Below, piece by piece: positions 61,263-64,000 of a stretch of 64,000 bases of DNA; position 1 is the stretch's first letter; each line of letters starts with the position of its first letter. The position numbers and the translations under genes are program-made. Under the pieces are notes generated by a model. That model saw nothing but the letters and a program-made list of their open reading frames with translations. It was not told where the DNA came from and searched no databases. This DNA comes from Breviolum minutum Mf 1.05b.01 (Eukaryota; Sar; Dinophyceae; Suessiales; Symbiodiniaceae): NCBI GenBank assembly GCA_000507305.1, contig DF239930.1, forward strand, positions 26,653 through 90,652, given 5' to 3'.

Positions 61263-61390
61263 CCTATGAATCCAGATCCTTCTCTCGGATCGATGGTCCC
61301 CAAACATCCCATCAGGTCATAGGATTGGGTTCGGGAAAATTCATCCCGGATTCTTTCCGGACATACCGATCAGATCCATTAGGGATTTCC
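61263..61390. repeat. M14-like element
   Basis: atgaatccagatccttctct ... cggattctttccggacatac. Confidence 0.45.
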
Positions 61391-61438
61391 GTGGATTTCC
61401 ACCCCCTGCGACATGTTGCCGGGCCAGCTAGGCATTTT

Positions 61439-61538
61439 CTAGTTGGTGGTTGAACCCACCTTGAACAATATAAGTCAAATTGGATCATTTCCCCAAGGAT
61501 CGGGGTGAAAATAAAAAATATTTGAAACCACCACTCAG
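61439..61538. repeat. M3 MITE
   Basis: ctagttggtggttgaaccca ... tttgaaaccaccactcag. Confidence 0.8.
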
Positions 61539-61696
61539 GTTTTTTTGGCACCCCTACGGTAATGTTCTTGATCTTCACTCCGAGCTCCTTCGAACTTCCA
61601 AAGCTGTGTTTTTACACAAGGGTTGAAGGTGAAGGGTGGCCGGGTTGTTTTTTCTTAAGCTATTTAAAGACAAGCTATGTTATATTCCCTAGGGGC

Positions 61697-61809
61697 CCTA
61701 AGGATCCAATCACTTTCTGAGAATGGGAGCATGGAACCTGAATACATTGCGTTTCGGAGGTGATTGTACACCCCAATCATCCTCTGACGTTCGGTGATTG
61801 GATCCATAG
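61697..61809. repeat. M5 MITE
   Basis: ccctaaggatccaatcactt ... gttcggtgattggatccata. Confidence 0.7.
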
Positions 61810-62234
61810 AGATTGGCATTTTTCGGCTGAGAGTGGTGGAATGTCACTCTTGGACTTATCTTGCATATGTAAATATGGTTTTCTGCTTGTACATATTCTC
61901 CATATAGCTGCAGAAATGCTCGTTTGCCACAATCACGGAAGTGGAGAATGGGCCCCTCCAAGACCAGCTTGCTTTACACTACGGCCATTTTCCACTTCCA
62001 TGAGTATTGGAGGAGGGGCATGCGGGTATGCTTTATCTTCCCCAAAGGTTCACACTGCTACACCAGAAAAGTAGGTGTACCATGTCTTTTTCAAAAAAAA
62101 ACATCGCTATTTTGCCTTTGTGGGAAGTGAAAAATTCACTCCATTGGCTCATACTACAAAAGAAATCCTGCACCACACAACCCCTGTAAGTCAAGCCGAC
62201 CAACTAAAAGAATAGTTTGCCGGAATTGTTGATT

Positions 62235-62339
62235 ATATCCCAGTCTTCCAGATACCTCCTGAGGTTTGGTGTTTGATCGGTATTTTTTGGGGTCCAGTCA
62301 TACCTCCTCACGTTTCGGTGTTTGGAAGCCTAGGGTATA
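62235..62339. repeat. M13 MITE
   Basis: tatatcccagtcttccagat ... tttggaagcctagggtata. Confidence 0.75.
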
Positions 62340-62454
62340 TAAATACCCTTAGACCGAAACAACCCATGGAAAAATGAAAGTTTTAAACCCACAATATATG
62401 GGCGTAAAAAAACCCGGGAAAAAATGTGCACCCATTGGGTATATAAACAGGTAC

Positions 62455-62556
62455 CTAGTTGGTGGTTTCAACCTCTTTGAAAAATATAAGTCAAAATGGG
62501 TTCATCTTCCCCAAGGATCGGGGTGAACATAAAAAATATTTGAAACAACCACCTAG
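62455..62556. repeat. M3 MITE
   Basis: ctagttggtggtttcaacct ... tttgaaacaaccacctag. Confidence 0.8.
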
Positions 62557-62676
62557 GGTACTCAAATAAGTTAGGCCTTTTCAGATCCAAGAGCCATTTC
62601 TTTCGCGACTTGGAACCTTCCAAAAAACCCACAGCTGTCAAGCTTCGATTCCCCCACCCCTTATGACATGGTACAA

Positions 62677-62825
62677 AGGTGAGCCACGAAAAAAAAACAA
62701 AAAAACTCCTACTTTCCATTGATTCCTGGTTGGCTAATAGGGATCCTTTTATTGGTTGATAATCCCAATATAACTCTGTAGCAGAAGCTCCTACCAGTAT
62801 ATAACCCAGCCAACCAGAGCTTTTT
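62677..62825. repeat. M15 element
   Basis: gagccacgaaaaaaaaac ... tcccaatataactctgtagc. Confidence 0.5.
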
Positions 62826-62932
62826 TGGGGGGGGCTCTACTGGCTTTGTAAATGGGTAATCAAGGTTCTAACCCTACTTCTAGAAGTTATTTGACCCCAT
62901 TTAGAATGGGTTTTTGTGCCCCGCCTTGTAGG
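62826..62932. repeat. M7 MITE, degenerate
   Basis: aatgggtaatcaaggttct ... gtgccccgccttgta. Confidence 0.5.
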
Positions 62933-63317
62933 TGTTCACCCCACCCCCAACGCCCCCAAGCGTCACAGAAGCTCCTGCACCTGTTCAGCTAACTCGGAAC
63001 CGGTCCTGGCGATTTTTGTTGGGTTCAAAAAAAATCTTTGCGAATCCCACCCCTGGTAAAGTGATGTAACTTACGGTAACCTTATGTAAGAAATAATAGT
63101 CCCCCAATTTGGGATGATTGACAAAAATAACAAAAATCCCTACTTAAACAAATATAAATGTCTAGGGTCATGTATTATGCCCAATTTGGGATGATTGAAA
63201 TTTATATAAATAAATATGTAGTTGACGATAGTTGACTTGGTGAAAACACCGATCTTTTAAATGCTCGACTTAAGACTTTCGAGTCTGTGTACCTTTATGA
63301 CTTTGAGCTCGGGAGCT
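62933..63317. other. No gene seen
   Basis: Contains a short imperfect direct repeat, cccaatttgggatgattga at about 63104 and 63181. Confidence 0.5.
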
Positions 63318-63455
63318 ATGGCCGAGCCGCGAATGAAGCCACCGCCTGACTTTCTATTGTAAATACTGGTTGTTTGATTAATAAAGGGATGCCACAAATA
63401 CTCCAAAAATAATAGTTTATGAAATAATCCCCATCTAACTGGGTCGGATTTCATC
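63318..63455. repeat. M15 element
   Basis: ggccgagccgcgaatgaagc ... taatccccatctaactgggt. Confidence 0.5.
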
Positions 63456-63576
63456 CCCGACATATACACAGCAAAGAAGCAGGGGCCCCTTTTCTCATTG
63501 CTCATGATGCTGGTACTGCTTTCATAGGAGCTTTGCCCCCCAAGGTAGTGCGAATCCACGATTTCAAAGAACCAGC

Positions 63577-63687
63577 TACCATCTGGTACACTAACATAGA
63601 CATGACATATCCCAAATTTTGATGGGAAATACATCTTCAATCCGGGTCGAGTTTCCAGCCTCCCTATGTTAGTTTACCGGAGTGTAG
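63577..63687. repeat. M11 MITE
   Basis: taccatctggtacactaaca ... atgttagtttaccggagtgt. Confidence 0.75.
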
Positions 63688-63853
63688 ATGTTTATTCCAA
63701 GATTTTTGCTGGTCAGATTTGTACGGAAAAACTCCACGTGATCCATGTTCTGAAAAAAAAGGTTGGCCCTGAAGAGAACCAGTTGAGATGTTCATAAAAG
63801 CTTGTAAAAAAATGGTATATGTGTATATGCATGATAAATTGTCATATATACTC

Positions 63854-63952
63854 TACCCTCATCTTCCAGTTCCCTGAATAGTCCCCCGAGATATTGGCAA
63901 CTGGGGGCTTGTTTCAAAATATACTATAGGGAACTGGAAGATCAGGGGTGTA
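63854..63952. repeat. M21 MITE
   Basis: taccctcatcttccagttcc and ggaactggaagatcaggggt. Confidence 0.75.
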
Positions 63953-64000
63953 TATCAACTGCTGAAGGATTCATGTCTTCCATCAACAATTTTGCGCATG

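Overview
The window reads as nuclear DNA of a dinoflagellate, most likely a symbiodiniacean. Four things point there: a host gene shattered into exons of about 35-135 nt inside kilobase introns; splice donors that mix GT, GC and GA; a LINE carrying its own cytosine DNA methyltransferase; and a Ty1/copia element of a style I associate with Symbiodinium. Over twenty families of short inverted-repeat elements (MITE-like) fill nearly all remaining DNA. No bacterial gene, CRISPR array, tRNA or rRNA was seen.

Main host locus, minus strand, about 37.4 kb down to about 1.0 kb: a divergent, alpha-like tubulin in at least 13 and perhaps 16 exons. The exons occur in the correct protein order, most junction phases fit, and the key motifs GGGTGSGLG, VEPYN and NRLIAQ are present. 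The first exon (before the one at 37.4 kb), a small exon between 30.3 and 29.2 kb, and the segment before the C terminus were not found.

11,582-22,181, minus strand: a 10.6-kb full-length LINE inside the tubulin intron between 24.5 and 11.1 kb, bounded by a perfect 14-bp target-site duplication and inserted into the end of an older MITE. It has three ORFs: (a) a C5-cytosine methyltransferase with motifs I, IV, VI, VIII and X; (b) an ORF1-like protein ending in a coiled coil; (c) apurinic-type endonuclease, reverse transcriptase, zinc knuckle and RNase H. ORF a stop and an ORF b start overlap as ATGA. ORF b and ORF c share one frame and are separated only by TGA-CTA, a leaky-stop context.

40,850-48,394, minus strand: a Ty1/copia element with near-identical 143-144-bp LTRs, an initiator-Met-tRNA-like primer site, one 2,061-codon gag-pol frame (protease, integrase, RT, RNase H), and an extra 182-aa ORF between pol and the 3' LTR. 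The natural gag start is separated from the long frame by a 1-nt frameshift.

32.0-33.8 kb, plus strand, inside a tubulin intron: a compositionally different island with a 40-bp tandem repeat, ATGTCAGAAAGA arrays and a possible small intronless gene.

Other DNA (0-11 kb, 22-32 kb, 34-41 kb, 48-64 kb) is MITE-rich intron or intergenic sequence with CAA/GTT trinucleotide tracts. Several MITEs are nested in one another. Family names M1-M23 below are my own labels for this window. Three single N bases (4242, 32306, 44102) mark ambiguous or joined assembly positions.
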